A stretch of 64,000 bases of DNA from Hymenolepis diminuta (Eukaryota > Platyhelminthes > Cestoda > Cyclophyllidea > Hymenolepididae): assembly GCA_900708905.1 (NCBI GenBank), contig CAADRB010000026.1:62001-126000 (forward strand). Direction: 5' to 3'. Every line of letters begins with the position of its first letter. The first letter of the stretch is position 1. Below, one piece after another: positions 1 to 12,678 of this stretch. The translations under genes and the position numbers were made by a program. A model generated the notes under the pieces. The model was given only the letters and a program-made list of their open reading frames with translations. It made no database searches and was not told the DNA's origin.

Positions 1-882
1 TTTACATTGTCAAATTAAAGATAGTATGATTTTCTTGTCATTTAGGCCGTCATTTTCGAACAAAAAATGTGAACGAGTTTTGGCCTAAATAGTCGCTAAA
101 TCAAACCTTTTCCCGCCATTTTCATTTTATTCACATCTTTACAAATTCTCTGGCGCATAATCAAGCGAAAATACAAACTTCCACTAATTGTTTACAGGAC
201 AGAATAAAATGTCTTTCTCTTATTACAAATGTTATAATATTTCTTATCGTGTTTAATTCTAATTTCAAATCCAAAATTTAAATATATTTTTAAATAAGGT
301 TTTGATATTTCAAAAAAGATATCTGATCATATCCTCTCCTCTGCTCGAGGTTATGGATTTATTCATCTTGCGCGGAAGAATACCAAAATCTTACAGAAGA
401 CACTGCAATAGTTAGCAGAGAACATATGCAGATTAAATAATTATGAATTATACTCATTTCTGCAGAATGCCAGTGCAGTAGGAGATGAGTGACTCCATCG
501 ATTAGCTCCGAAGTAGGGGTTCGAGTATTCAGCAATACGGCTTAAAAGTCTGCCATGTGTAACGTGCTTTAACAAGAAGTATGATTAAAACATGTTTATT
601 TTAGAAGATGGGGCCCTATTATGATAAAGGCTAGAATAACCTTGAAAAATTAAATTGGGATAATCTCACCTCAGCGCATTATACGTTTTATTTTCTTAAT
701 TTATAATCTTCAAAGACTTTTCGGTATAAAAACGTATAACTGAAAAAAAAGGAATTCATTAATTATAAGTCAGCACATGATGGGCTACGAGTATGATATC
801 TCACTATTCTTGATTGGTTCAAGATTGTTTTTGTGATGACGCTAAACAGAAGCCACACAATTCTGCAAATTTCGCATCGATA
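1..882. other. Intergenic, upstream of first tetraspanin
   Basis: AT-rich non-coding DNA. Around 478-560 there is a short stretch of more mixed composition containing GGTTCGAGTATTC, which resembles a tRNA B-box and may be a fragment of a tRNA-derived SINE; this is weak. I see no coding exon here. Confidence 0.5.
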
Positions 883-1753
883 ATGGGTACGTCTGGCGAT
901 CACCACTGCCTTCGATGTATGGTGACTTTCTTTAACGCCATAACTTTTGTAAGCTTTCAGCTTCTGTTATAAAGATATTGGGGAGAATTTTAGTTTGGTG
1001 GTGCCTTTATTACCGCTTGGGGAATCTACTTAATTGTCGAAGCTGGACGCTCAGCAGGATCCCTTCCAATGACCTATCCAGCTCTAATAACAACATTTGG
1101 AATTCTAATTTTCATTGCTGCGTTTCTGGGATGCTTTGGGTCTCTTAAAAACAGCGTTTGCCTGCTGACTGTAGTAAGACCTGAATTTCTCGCTTCCCAA
1201 TAAACCTTTCAGTCCTGTGTTATTATAAGTATTCTCATGGTGTGCGAGATTGTTATTGCTACTTTAATATTTGTCTACCAAGGAACAGTGAGTTTAAATC
1301 ACTCCCAATTTCACCTGTCTATCTAGTTTGTCACAGTCATTGGAGAGGCATTGAAATACGAGATTCAAAATCCGCAGAATGCTACTATTGATCGAGAATC
1401 GATCTACAACCTTCAGAAGAATGTAAAGGGTCCAAAATACATTTAGATACCAGACTTTTTAGTTCGAATGTTGTGGAGGTACTGGTCCTTCAGACTGGGA
1501 TGGAAAAATTCCTGCATCCTGTTGTGCAAATGGGAAGAGTAACTGTCAATCGCCATATCAGATTGTAAGTTAGTATTATGAACAGCAAACTGAATGATCC
1601 AATTAGGGATGTGCCCAAGCAATGAATAACTTCATACGAGGACCCTTTATCGGAGTAGCTTCGAGTATCCTGGTTATTTCATTGATTCAGTTATGTGGAG
1701 TCGTTTGTATTGCGTGTCTGGCGTCAAAGGTTGGTGATTACGAGAAGGTGTAA
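883..1753 (+). CDS. Tetraspanin (first of three tandem copies)
   Basis: Six-exon model: 883-948, 994-1170, 1213-1287, 1327-1422, 1463-1564, 1607-1753. It gives 220 residues with an open frame, and all five introns are phase 0 and 39-45 bp long. Tetraspanins organise membrane microdomains at the cell surface and are abundant in the flatworm tegument. Four hydrophobic segments lie near residues 13-37, 48-72, 82-103 and 186-212. The large extracellular loop starts near 107 and carries the family CCG motif at 141-143. The loop has a Cys pair (SCC), a further Cys in the sequence KSNC, and the closing Gly-Cys at the exon 6 start, so six loop cysteines, where the two neighbours have four. An N-glycosylation site (NAT) lies in exon 4. 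The start ATG is the only one that leads directly into the first membrane segment. The copy is more diverged than the other two. Confidence 0.9.
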
Positions 1754-2079
1754 CTCGGCACGGAAAATTTCTTCATCATCGCCACCACCACAACAGACGA
1801 CACCCTTCTGTGAATTTGAAACAGTGTACTCTTTTTCTTTCTTTAATATAATGAATTTTATTTTCTTTGGTCCTTCATTAAATTTCCAATTAAATTGGGG
1901 TTTACTGAAATTTAATTTACACCAAATAATGATTTTGAAAAATGATAGGCATTTTTACTTATTATATATGAGTAAAACTACTTTATTTATACCCTTTTCT
2001 CACTTTTCAGCTGTTCTATAAAAATGAAGTTAGGATAATAATTATAAATAGTAAGGGAAGAAAAAAAAATCAATTTTAA

Positions 2080-2085
2080 AATAAA
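2080..2085 (+). promoter_or_regulatory. Possible polyadenylation signal, first tetraspanin
   Basis: AATAAA about 330 bp after the stop codon. It is the first good canonical signal I see downstream, but the 3' end is not proven. Confidence 0.35.
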
Positions 2086-5000
2086 GCCTGCTGTTTAGGG
2101 ACAATAGCCACTCATTATTTATTATGCTTCCGTATATTCTTACCAAGTTAATATTCTATTCATAAATGTGACAGCATTAAGTAGAGATTTAAACGTTATC
2201 TGTTAAGATGTCGAAGATTGTCTGGTGCTAATTTAAAAGGCTTTATAAATTGTATGGTCTAAAAGCCCAATATCCCAGTTTTAGATAGGGGATGACAATA
2301 ACAAGTCAGACGTAAAACAAACTTTATAATTATTATGACCTTCAAACATACAACTAACCAATAATATAAATATTAGTTCAGGCATAAATAACAAAAAATG
2401 TTATTTTTCCCACATTAAAATAATAATTCTGTCCTGACAATAAGGTGATAGTACTTTTTCGTACAAGCCTACATTTCATATACAAGATATTACATGAACC
2501 CCACTGCATCCAATAATTTTCAAATTAGCTGGTTCCAGCGACGCCAGATTAGCAGTTTTAAAATAATATAGGATTAAAATGTAACTGACATAGATTAGGC
2601 AGAAATCAGATTGGGACCAAATTAGTAAAGTCAACAATCAGGAGGCTTAAACTGGCCTTTTTGCACCAAAGAAGAAGCAAGAAGTCTAACTAACTGGTTG
2701 ACATCTGTGTAATTATATTTCAATTCAATTAGCGCTCAATTTTTATGAACTAACAGAAGGCTTAATAGGTCGTTTATGTATGTTGATTCCTCTCCCATTA
2801 AATAGCTCATTTCTCTCCTGTAACTATTTATGCTTCACGCATTTTAATGTCTAACTGTCGTCATAATCACCGAAGAATCTTGAGGAAACAACACGAAATT
2901 ACATATAGAGTACAAGTCTGCACAATGACCTCAGAATTAGTCAATCTTATATACCGAATTATTTAAGTATAACCTCAATAAATGTCCTCAAACGTTTAGA
3001 TGGTTAATGATGTGTCAAGTTATTGAAGCCTAATGAAAAGGTAGTTAGATAATTTCAGAAGTGTTTGACCAGACAGTTAAGAATAGCCAAATATAATTTA
3101 AAACCACCGCTCGAGGTGATTGCAAACTTACAGGCAAATGCTTATATGCAAATCAAATTCTATATAAAATTCCACCTTATGCACGTTTTCTGACAAGTTA
3201 TTGATTATTAAAAAAATAATTAAAGAAAACAATACTTTCCATCTTCTAATAAGCCTACTCTGAAAAAACATGATTGATTTACAAATATGATGATGGCTGA
3301 CTTCAATGAGTTCCAAGGCACGCAATCAAATTTGGTAAATTTGAAAAAGAGCAAATTTGTGTTACGCATACATTGAAATCACACTGTCATTATCTTATCC
3401 TTGTTGCCATTCCTCTAAAGCGCCCAATAGTTCTGTCCCCTGTTTGGTCTATATACTAAGGTTCACTTTCGATGGACTTAACACTGACTTTGAGTGTGGT
3501 TAATAAAATTCTGTGGGGATAGAAGTCAGGGTACAATGTTTCCTCTAAATATAGAGAAACATAGTTGGTTCCAAGCTGTTGTTTTTGAAAACTTCAATTT
3601 CCCTAAAGCATTCTAAACGTTCTATACGATCCCTAAGCGTGATCTCTACAATGTAGATATTTATCCTGATCCACCTATCCTCACTACCGCGATTTACCTA
3701 GATACTAGATATCTAGGCTACCTCGTCCATAGCCTATGTGACGCTTTACTTCAATATGTTCTATAGCATATGCCTTATATTATCAAAGAAATAAATAATA
3801 AATTCAAAAATAACTTTCTATGCGGATTAGACATGTCACAATCGATGAGGTTATTATCAACATTATTTATCAACTAGGAAGTTCGTTTTTATTGGTCTTT
3901 TCGTATCCCTATTTCGCCTATACATTTTTATTTAAAGGCACATATTTGTTGCTTTCCTTCTCCTCAAGAAAAAACTGATATTAAAAATAATTGCATTTTT
4001 ATTGAAAATAACATGCTCAAAGGAATATATACCAAAAAATTTGTTTTGAGAATTTTCGATTTCGTGAGAATTCTGTGAATATTTGTCTAGGCAATTGGGT
4101 ATATAAATCTGGCATGAATTACAAAATAAATTGGTTTGCGGTATTTAGGCGTTGACGATAGGAATTATAATTTATTTGCTTGGAAATAATTAGAGACTGC
4201 TGATTCAGGGAGACACCACATAAGTTTGAAAAAATAAGTTTTTTTCCTCCCAATTAGATTTAAAGTATGTAATAGTCATAAATGCTCAAGCACTTTAATC
4301 ATTTTTAATCAGTCGGATGAGCGAGGACACTGACGAATATGATCCAGGGCCGCAAAGCTCATATATTGTCTCAGAAGGGAGCCATAATCGTCTTTTCTCT
4401 ACTTTTGACATCTTCAAACCTGTCTAGACACGACGAATGCAGGCTAATAACCAAATATATGAAAAGACTTTCCAGAAAAATAACCATTGTAAGATTAAAT
4501 CTTGGAGATGCAGCATTCTTGCCTTCTCAATACTTAATTTACCTGTTCCAAAGCCAGTGGGCATCTAGTCTGATTAATTTGGATTCAACTTCATGAAAGA
4601 GCCTATTAGCTAACCAGTGCTACTTGTCAGAAAATGAGGTGACTGGATGGGCATAACTACTTTAAATCAGATATTATTATTCTAGTTGCTAATCGCGATA
4701 TATGTGTATGTATACGCCTGAAGCGATCGATCGTTTATTGACAAAAAATCGATTTCTAAAAAGTGGGCTAGGGGAATTAGATTCCTACCTTCGTCTTGTA
4801 GACTAGACTTAGTCCATACACAAATTTATATATCTACAATATGGTTCTGTGATATGGTTTACCCTTAATGAGACTTTAATTACACTCATATTGTTAAAAT
4901 CTTGCAAAACCACGATTTTCATATTTCCTTATTAAGTAATTTATATAAATATTTATCAGTTAACGAGTGCTTCTATTTATACGAGAGATAAAGCAACATT

Positions 5001-6011
5001 CTAACTAGAATAAAAATATTCCCTAATAAATCTGAAGATGTATCATAAAAATGAATTCAAAATAATATATAATTGGATAAACTGTTAATTATTTGAAACT
5101 GTTTACTTTCTGTCGTTGAATTATTGAAAATAATTAATTTCCAAGTACTTCAGCAAACCGTTCGAGAATGAGATATCTTAGAATTTATTTCGATTTCGAT
5201 AAAGGATTTAAAAATTATATGTTTCGTTAAGAGTCTTAGATTACTATTTTTCTGAAATAGGAATGTTTTTCAACTTTTGGTTATTCGCAGTCCATTTTTT
5301 TCAAAGAGCAGTACAATTGATTAAGACAATGTTTTGATGAAATTTTCAATTAAATAGAATGGATGACACCATTGTTCTCAAGCCTCAGTCTGATTGCTTT
5401 AATGGAAAAGTTTCGGTACCAAGCATTATGATGGTTGTACAATGTTGCTTAAATTCTAGTATCTCTTAGTCAGTGCCGACCGCTGTTATTATAACATTCT
5501 TTCATTTATCTGCAGTCTTTATAGTTATTCTCATTACTTTATACGCATCTTAAAAATTTCTTGTTAATTTATATACAGGTTTTCATTCCTTTACACATTT
5601 AAGAAAACTGGATGAGATATATAAGATTCTCAGTACGGAACAATTAATAATTCATTTGACTTCAGTTAATCTTCTAAGTTCAAGTTTTTCATATCCATCT
5701 GATGAGACTGCTGTACATGTACCCTCATTTTGTTTAGTTTAAAGTCCATTATTTCGTTTTTGCAATTACGTCAACAAAATAAAAATAGAGTCACTTAAGT
5801 CAGATAATTCAATAACGTTTAACTAAAATGTGCAACAACCAGTCCTACTAGTAATACATAGGTTGCCCCCCCAGAAGAATCCATTGTAAGGATGCTTGGG
5901 AATAAAATGAGATCAGATCTCCAGATTATTTTCCCTGATTAAGTCTAACTAATAAAGGGTTTGACAGAATTAGAGTTTATCACAGGAGACACTCACTATT
6001 GCTAGTCCTTT

Positions 6012-6052
6012 ACCCAAGCAGGATGTTGAAAAACTTCCAAATAGGCTCGGGA
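6012..6052 (+). repeat. Fragment of dispersed SINE-like repeat tail
   Basis: The segment starting ACCCAAGCAGGATGTTGAAA matches by eye the tails at 55109-55156 and 60341-60390 (ACCCAAGATGGGTGTTGGAA and CACTTCC/CGCTTT-type continuation). It is degenerate. Confidence 0.45.
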
Positions 6053-6740
6053 GTGAGGGTTTAGTCTTTCTGATTTCTCCATTTATGATTCTGAATGTCA
6101 CTGTTCCAGCCTAAACAAATGTACTCATATGAACACAAAATAGACAACAATCATAAATATAAGTTTATGGAGGAGAGTATAAACAGAGTCTTCAGCCAAG
6201 CACTAGACTTCGTAAGTCCATATCTACTGAAAAATGGTGAAAATGGTTAAAGTATACTGTTTTCTGTGCTTTTATATTTGAATTCTCAGGACTTAAAGCA
6301 AAAGTCTCAGTAAATGATAATTCTCCTCAGTGAGATATGAGCATAAGTAAAGACGTCCGACGATAATCTTAAACGAAAGATAAATCCCTATATTAAAATC
6401 CACAAATGAAACATGCAATTGGGCAAGTAAAGTTCCTTAAATATTTAACGCAAAATAACTACATTTATGCTAAAACTAGATCTAGTATGTTTCTGGCACA
6501 GGTATATTTCGGAAAATTCGCGCAATCACTGCCATACAAGTATACTTTTTCACTTAATTAACGATTTCTCATTGGTTTAGCCCGCTTGATCACATTTACC
6601 AGCACACATCGGTGTAGTTCCCATTCATTGGTTAGCTTAGTCTAGTGAGCATTGATTTCTCATTGCTTTGTGTGCATCTGATATAAGTTCTTTCGGAGTT
6701 GCCCAAGTCTCAGTTATCAGTTATTTCAGAGAGCAGCATT

Positions 6741-7588
6741 ATGGATTGCGGTGGAAAGTTCCTTAAATTTCTCGTGTTTTTCTTCAATGCCATCGTCTTC
6801 GTAAGTGGGACACTTTCACTAATGAGATCGATTCTAGATTGGTGGAGGTGTTATGGGTGGATATGGTATCTATCTTCTCGTTGAAGCCAAACAGGCTGCC
6901 GGAAGTGTATCCATTGTTCTTCCTGCCTTTATTACAACTTTCGGTCTCCTCTTATTCACTATCGGTTTTCTGGGATGCTTCGGCGCCTGCTATAACAATA
7001 CCTGCATGCTTAAGACAGTAAAAAAATTTTTCTTTAGTTTATCGTTTAGTTCGCAGCAATAGTAGGATTCCTCCTCATTTGTGAAGTGATATGCGCCATA
7101 ATTCTCCTCGTCTACCGACATGATGTAAGATTCATTAGAATTTTCTTATAGCATTTTCAAGTTCGTTGATCTAGTTGGAAATGAGCTTAAAAAAACGATC
7201 AGCAGTATTGAAAGCGGTCAACTCGATTCCAAAGATGCTCTAGTCGAAAATCTTTATAAAATGCAGGAGGAGGTAAGTTGTGGAAATTACTTAAAGGATT
7301 TTTTAGCTTGAATGCTGTGGTGGAACAGGTCCAAGTGATTGGACTAATATTCCTGACTCCTGCTATGAGGGAGGAGATAAAACCCTCACACAATACAAAA
7401 CAGTATGTTCTAATTCAGGCAAGAATGATATCTTTCTCTAGGGTTGCGCTCAAGCTATGTATGAAAAAGTCAAAGATTCAGCACTTATAGTCGGTGTCAT
7501 AATAATTGTCGTTGCCCTGATCCAGATCGGAGCCATCATTTGCGCTGCCTGCTTGGCTAAGAAGGTCAATGAATACGAAAAGGTTTAA
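6741..7588 (+). CDS. Tetraspanin (second of three tandem copies)
   Basis: Six exons: 6741-6800, 6838-7017, 7050-7124, 7162-7272, 7307-7402, 7442-7588, giving 222 residues. The five introns are 32-39 bp, all phase 0, and at the same protein positions as in the other two copies. Four membrane segments are clear; the second ends in FLGCFGAC, a typical tetraspanin motif, and the C-terminus carries IICAACLAKK. The extracellular loop (about residues 106-190) has CCG at 145-147, one further Cys and the closing GCAQ, so four cysteines, the minimal tetraspanin loop with two disulfides. The product is expected in the plasma membrane, possibly the tegument. Exon 4, in the variable part of the loop, is longer than in copy 1 (37 against 32 residues) and is rich in Ser, Glu and Lys. 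Confidence 0.93.
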
Positions 7589-8974
7589 AGTATTAAAATT
7601 TAACTAGTGTTAATACGGAACAAAACAAGATTTTTAAAACTATGACATATTTAATTCTACTCCTCTACTCCATTTAAATTCTCTCTCACCTCCTCCCCCA
7701 TTGTTAATGCTTGATGAATGCCCTTATTTATCAATTTTCACCAAAATTGCTGCTTTAGAATCTACTCTTAATAAAAATTATTGGCGGTTATATAAGGTTT
7801 ACATTTTGTAAACCTTTTGTAATAATAATTTTAGTTCTAATTTGATTTATGTATATCGAAAAGAGAATCCTTTATTTAATAATGATAAAATTAATCTTAT
7901 TTGTGTATGTTACTCTAATGATAACATTTTAAGTAGAAGTCGTATTCAGGTAATGCCTTTTTCATTTTAAATTTTAAAATTATTTTATTAATCAAAATTC
8001 ATATGTGTATCCTGGGCAAGCCAAATTCTTAACTTGGAAAAGTGACCATATATAAAATTGCTATTTATTATTTGTTTCAATTTTGCAATTACTGCTTTTA
8101 CTGCAATTATTAAGTAAATTTTATATTTTAAATGAAGCGCACAATGAATTAGAAATTGACTAGAAGAAATGGAAAATACGATATCTATTAATTTATCAAT
8201 ATAATATAATATTGTAGTGTAATGATTATCATTTACTAATTTAAATTAAGTATAAAATCGCTCTTTGTACAAAGAAAATCGTTCTTATTCCAAATCATTA
8301 TTTAAAAGGCCTTTTTGTAAACTAAAATATATTCTTTGAAACAGAAAACTTACAACATTTTCGCGAGACTGAAATTGTGATCTCACTAATATAATCTTTC
8401 AAATCTGGTGGGTTTCATAGAACAAATTAAGAATGAGTCAATGTGTGTGGAAAAGGTATGCAAGTGGGATTTGAGAGAAAATACCAAAATCCGTTAACCT
8501 TATGACAGTTTTATAGGATTACTTAATTTCATAGCTATATAGCCATAAATTACAATGAAACGTTTCATTTTCTAAGAAGTATGGAGTTGATCATAAAATA
8601 ACTGTACTATTTAATATCAAGTGCCAATACCCGAAGTCCTTCAATATTTAAACGAAATAACACAATGCGAGGTAACTGAAAATTTTCGTATTACTGAGTT
8701 GATCTTTTGAAAAATTGTAAAAATTCAGGTCCTTACTTTAAAAAGATAATCGCTTTAATATACAGAGTATGTAGGGCATCTGAGGACAACTTACGCACTT
8801 TCAGAAAAGCAAATCATGAAACCGTTCATAGTTGAAACTTGCAATTTTCTATAACAAAACAACTAAGCATAATATTAACCCAGGTTGTATTCTATATATT
8901 CTTCTTCGGCTTCTATCACCGACCCATTCGAGTCGGAAAGTCAGGTGGTCTTTATTCATGCTCTCCATTACTCA
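7589..8974. other. Intergenic after tetraspanin 2
   Basis: AT-rich, containing only the probable 3' UTR of the second tetraspanin. Nothing else is recognisable. Confidence 0.5.
7770..7775 (+). promoter_or_regulatory. Probable polyadenylation signal, second tetraspanin
   Basis: AATAAA 182 bp after the stop codon of the second tetraspanin. Confidence 0.45.
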
Positions 8975-9710
8975 GAGAAGAGGATTTGGTGTTATGAGGA
9001 TGCATACTAACTTCCTTTTCAACGATACCTCACCCCACACGTAATAGCTCAAAGGATTAACGTCTGGTGAGTAGTTAGGAGGACATAGGTTTGGTGTAAC
9101 ATGAGGACGAAATTTCTCGGCCAGAGAATTCTGGGTCATGTTAGAAGACGTAGGAGGGTATTCCACTGGCTACGTTGTCTATCCAAGGCAGCTTTTCGAC
9201 AATGGTTTGAAGGGTCTTCACCTAGGGATCTGTATCTGCATTGATTCTAAAGCCCTATGGAAAAAGTGAAGGAGTCATCATGTGCTCTTCTCAAACTGCT
9301 AAAAAAACCGAACACCGTCAATGTTAGTGGAAACCTCGTGTGAATCCACTTCAGTTTGAACTTCAGTAGGGTCCGTCAACATATGGCCACCTATCATTTC
9401 TTCGATTGACTTTTTTGTCCTAGTGGAAATTGTTTTGGTCGCAGGAAAACAAATGACACTCCTATTCTTCTGGGTGCATCAATTTGTTTAAGAATCGTTT
9501 TGGCACATTAAAAGATTCTCTCGAGTTGTTTTTGTCCACATAAACTGACCTCGTCTAAGAACGTATGAACGGTCTTGATGAACAACATTCCTTATGTACT
9601 GTTGTTCCTTCATGCACTTGAAGATCCTTGACAATATGTCACATCGATTTCCCAGGATTTTCGTTGATCATGTCATTCACCCTTCTGACAAATTCAGGTG
9701 TTCTGAGCGA
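8975..9710 (-). pseudogene. Decayed Tc1/mariner-type transposase
   Basis: Read on the - strand from 9701 downward, the frames hold in order the landmarks of a Tc1/mariner transposase. First comes an N-terminal helix-turn-helix-like stretch (TPEFVRRVNDMINENPGKSM). Next is RFLNKLMHPEE followed by a relic of the first catalytic block, where the expected acidic SDEKNF-type motif reads SCDQNNFH. Then come DKKVNRRND, a GFRINADTD segment, and the C-terminal NYSPDVNPLSYYVWGEV signature near 9000-9070. Stops and frame changes lie between blocks and the catalytic core is damaged, so it is dead. I could not define terminal inverted repeats. It sits between tetraspanins 2 and 3 and is much older than the mariner at 39.2 kb. 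Confidence 0.75.
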
Positions 9711-11812
9711 GTGAGTGAGTCAGTTAAGCGTTGACAATGCTCCTTTCTCTTCCTCGTGGAGACCAATCGGTCTCCATTGTTTTCATTCAGCGGGTCCTTT
9801 CATACTTCGCAAAAGAAAGATCTGGCGATTTTTAACAATCTTACAATTTCTAAATTTCTGTATTTCGTTTTTATTAACAAATCTACAGTTAAAGTGTGCC
9901 TTTTCATTTCATTAATTATAGTATTATCTGTCATGAGATCTGATATAAAAGTGCATTAGTTATTATTGTCGGGTTAGTTTAAATTACAAAAATATAAGTG
10001 CCCTCAGATACCTTAAGTACCCCGTATAATTAATATCAACTTTGCGTAAATTTTATGCTCTGTTCTCCTGGCCTTGACAAATGAGCAACAATAGAAAATT
10101 CAAGGGATGGACTTGTTATTTTAGCCTTGGTATCGGTTTTATTCTGGATTGTTATGAAAATTTATAAACATAAAGAAACATAATTAGGGTATGGCAATCT
10201 AGTAAGTCTGCAGTACAACCCGGATATGATCTAGAATGGATGCGATCGAGGAGTGGATTCTGATTACTCCACTGAAGTGACAAGTTAACAAACTTGTGGA
10301 ACACAAAAGATTAATACGCTGCTTTTTCTAATCATATCCGTTTGCTGAAGGTGACTGGTGATCAAATTAAAAGGCTTTCTATCAGGTTGTAACAGAAGTT
10401 CTGTCCATTTTTAAAATTTGAATGAAAGTGAAAATACAAAGTGATACAATTTATGTGAAATTTAAGGTAAAATACTACGGGAAAAAATTTTTGACTGTAA
10501 TTTTTTAATTACGAAACTTTTCAAACAACAAAACGTACAGCATGATATGACAAGAAAATGGGTAAAAATAGTCCATAATCCTGTACAGTATAATAATAGA
10601 AAATTAAGTAAATGATAAATAAATCTATACAGATTTTTAAATTTGACAGTAATAAATAAATGTTCTACGAGGTTTCATATTTTGATATTGTTATGACCTA
10701 ATTAGCCTTCCAAAATAGCTTACAAAAGTCGGAAATCAATAATTACACGGAATTACTGTGATCGTTGACTTTACTCCAAAATTATGCCAGTCAACGACCC
10801 TCCAATTTAGTACATCATAAAAAATATCCCAATTTTATGATTAACTAACAAAAATTGTGAATTTGGTTTATCTTCGATGAAAATCTTTCATTTTTATCCG
10901 ACGGATACTTTAATAGTTTCCTTTGAAGTTGAAGGATAACTCTCTATGCATTTTCCAGAATTTCTTTTTATTCGCATTCTCCACGATAATACCTCAGTTT
11001 TTCCACCCACGAGCGATCTCATTTGTGTCCCTATGACGCATAACCCCTGTCTGTCTGACATGTCTAAACGCGTCCATCGATNNNCCCTCTTTTCTATAAC
11101 CGCCTCGCTTCACATAAAAAGGCACATCTGCGCTCATGCTCTGCCGTGGCATTACCCAAGTGACCCAGATAAAGCTACTCTTGTTTTTCCAGACAACACA
11201 CACTGGTCAGTGCGGACTCCTACACGTCCTGTTCATCTCCTCTCTTCCTCAGCACGCTGCTCTCCCTCTCTCTGTTATTCATTGTGGCTTCCTTGAATAC
11301 ATTTTTGGTCTGCTCAACTCTTGGTGTTCTGCTTCACAATTGTTGTTAGCTCTTACTCAAACACCTACGAATTGGATGTAATTTGTTAACTGCAACCGTT
11401 GGTTGTTCACCAACTCCTGCAAAGTATACAGATAAATGCGATTCTATGCACTAGAGGAATCGACATCGACCGTAATATTTAATCATCAGAATAAACCAAC
11501 AATACGTAAACCTATCTTTTCTATCACAAAATAAAACTCATAATGAAATCAGCCATTAGTAATAATAATGCCAGTTCTCTTACGCCCCCAAATTAAATGT
11601 TTTCGCAAAACTAGCACCATGTCATTGGCTTATCAGACTGACAAGTTAAGGTCAGCGTTCTTGTTTTTGGACTTTCTTTGTTGGTTGGCACAACATATTG
11701 GGCATCGTTTTTCTATCGGTTAATGTGCGTATAATAACAGTGTGGTTCTGGGTCAACCAAAGCTCACCTCTCACTTATACTTACAGAGCAGTAAGACACC
11801 AGCAAATACACA
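9711..11812. other. Intergenic before tetraspanin 3
   Basis: Contains a dispersed repeat at 11029-11172 with a 3-base run of N at 11082-11084. The ~470 bases around 10920-11390 are less AT-rich than the rest. The open frames overlapping the N run are not credible as genes. Confidence 0.5.
11029..11172 (+). repeat. Repeat copy A, inverted partner of 15062-15201
   Basis: This strand matches the reverse complement of 15062-15201 at roughly three quarters of positions by eye, with shared blocks such as CCCTATGACGCA, ATGTCTAAA and ATCTGCGCTCATG. The pair flanks the third tetraspanin gene in inverted orientation, 4.1 kb apart. It could be a transposon fragment. Three N bases fall at 11082-11084. 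Confidence 0.6.
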
Positions 11813-12678
11813 ATGGGTCTGTCGTGTAGTGGCAATTTTCTCAAATTTCTAGTCTTTTTCTTCAATGGCATTGTCTTCGTAAGTGAATACCTTCTTTCGA
11901 ATATAATGAAATTTATTTTAGCTTGGAGGAGGTATGATAGCTGGATGTGGCATCTATGTCCTTGTGGAAGCTAAACAGACTGGTGGAACCGTGTCCGTTG
12001 TTCTTCCAGCTAGTATCACTGCTTTTGGTCTTCTATTATTCCTTGTTGGTTTTCTTGGATGTTTTGGAGCCTGTTGCGACAATGCTTGCATGCTTATAAC
12101 AGTAATTTCTTATTTACCATTACACCTTCATCATCATATAGTTCGCCATTGTGGTTGGACTCTTGGTAGTTACGGAAATAGTATGCGGTGCACTTATTCT
12201 CGTATATCGAAATGACGTAAGAGGGAATATTCTTTCAATTTACTTTCCTCTAAAAGTTTGTTAGAGTGCTTGGAGATCATTTGGCGAAATTTATTGAGGA
12301 TTATGAAAATGATGTTCTCCCCGATACAATACAATACAATAATGCCTCTATTGTAGCTATTGAAAAACTGCAAAAGGATGTAAATTTATGATAAAAATTT
12401 TATACATTACTTTAGTTCAAATGTTGTGGTGGAAGAGGACCAAAGGATTGGAAAACAGTCCCTTCATCATGTCTTAATGCATCCAATGATAATCCTTATA
12501 CCCTGGTAACTTTGAGCAATTGATTGACTAATTCTTGCTTTAGGGCTGTGCTCAAGCCATATATAATGAATTTAAAGACTCAACTCTAGTAGTGGGCATT
12601 ATTATACTAGTCGTCGCTCTTATTCAAATTGGTGCAATCATCTGTGCATCCTGTTTGGCGAAGAAAGTCAATGAATAA
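11813..12678 (+). CDS. Tetraspanin (third of three tandem copies)
   Basis: Six exons: 11813-11878, 11922-12101, 12142-12216, 12257-12379, 12416-12505, 12544-12678, giving 222 residues. The five introns are 36-43 bp, phase 0, and at the positions used by the other two genes. Exons 2, 3 and 6 are close to copy 2, for example LVEAKQTGGTVSVVLPA, GFLGCFGAC and CLAKKVNE, so copies 2 and 3 are sisters by duplication. The extracellular loop has CCG at 151-153, a single further Cys and the closing GCAQ (four Cys). N-glycosylation sites are NAS in exon 4 and again in exon 5. The stop comes four residues earlier than in copies 1 and 2, so the C-terminal YEKV tail, a possible sorting signal, is missing. 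Exon 4 is the longest of the three (41 residues). Confidence 0.93.

Larger units (their letters stand above)
1754..6740. other. Intergenic between tetraspanin 1 and 2
   Basis: About 5 kb of AT-rich DNA. The short open frames here have no recognisable domain and lack exon-like structure. A copy of a dispersed repeat tail lies at 6012-6052 (listed separately). TATAAG near 6681, about 60 bp before the second tetraspanin ATG, could be a TATA box. Confidence 0.5.

Noticed and set aside
7278..7490. 70-codon open frame across tetraspanin 2 exon 5
   Set aside because: It reads through introns in another frame; the spliced tetraspanin explains the region.
10946..11296. 116-codon open frame crossing the 3-base N run
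   Set aside because: It covers a dispersed repeat that recurs inverted at 15062-15201 and has no domain.
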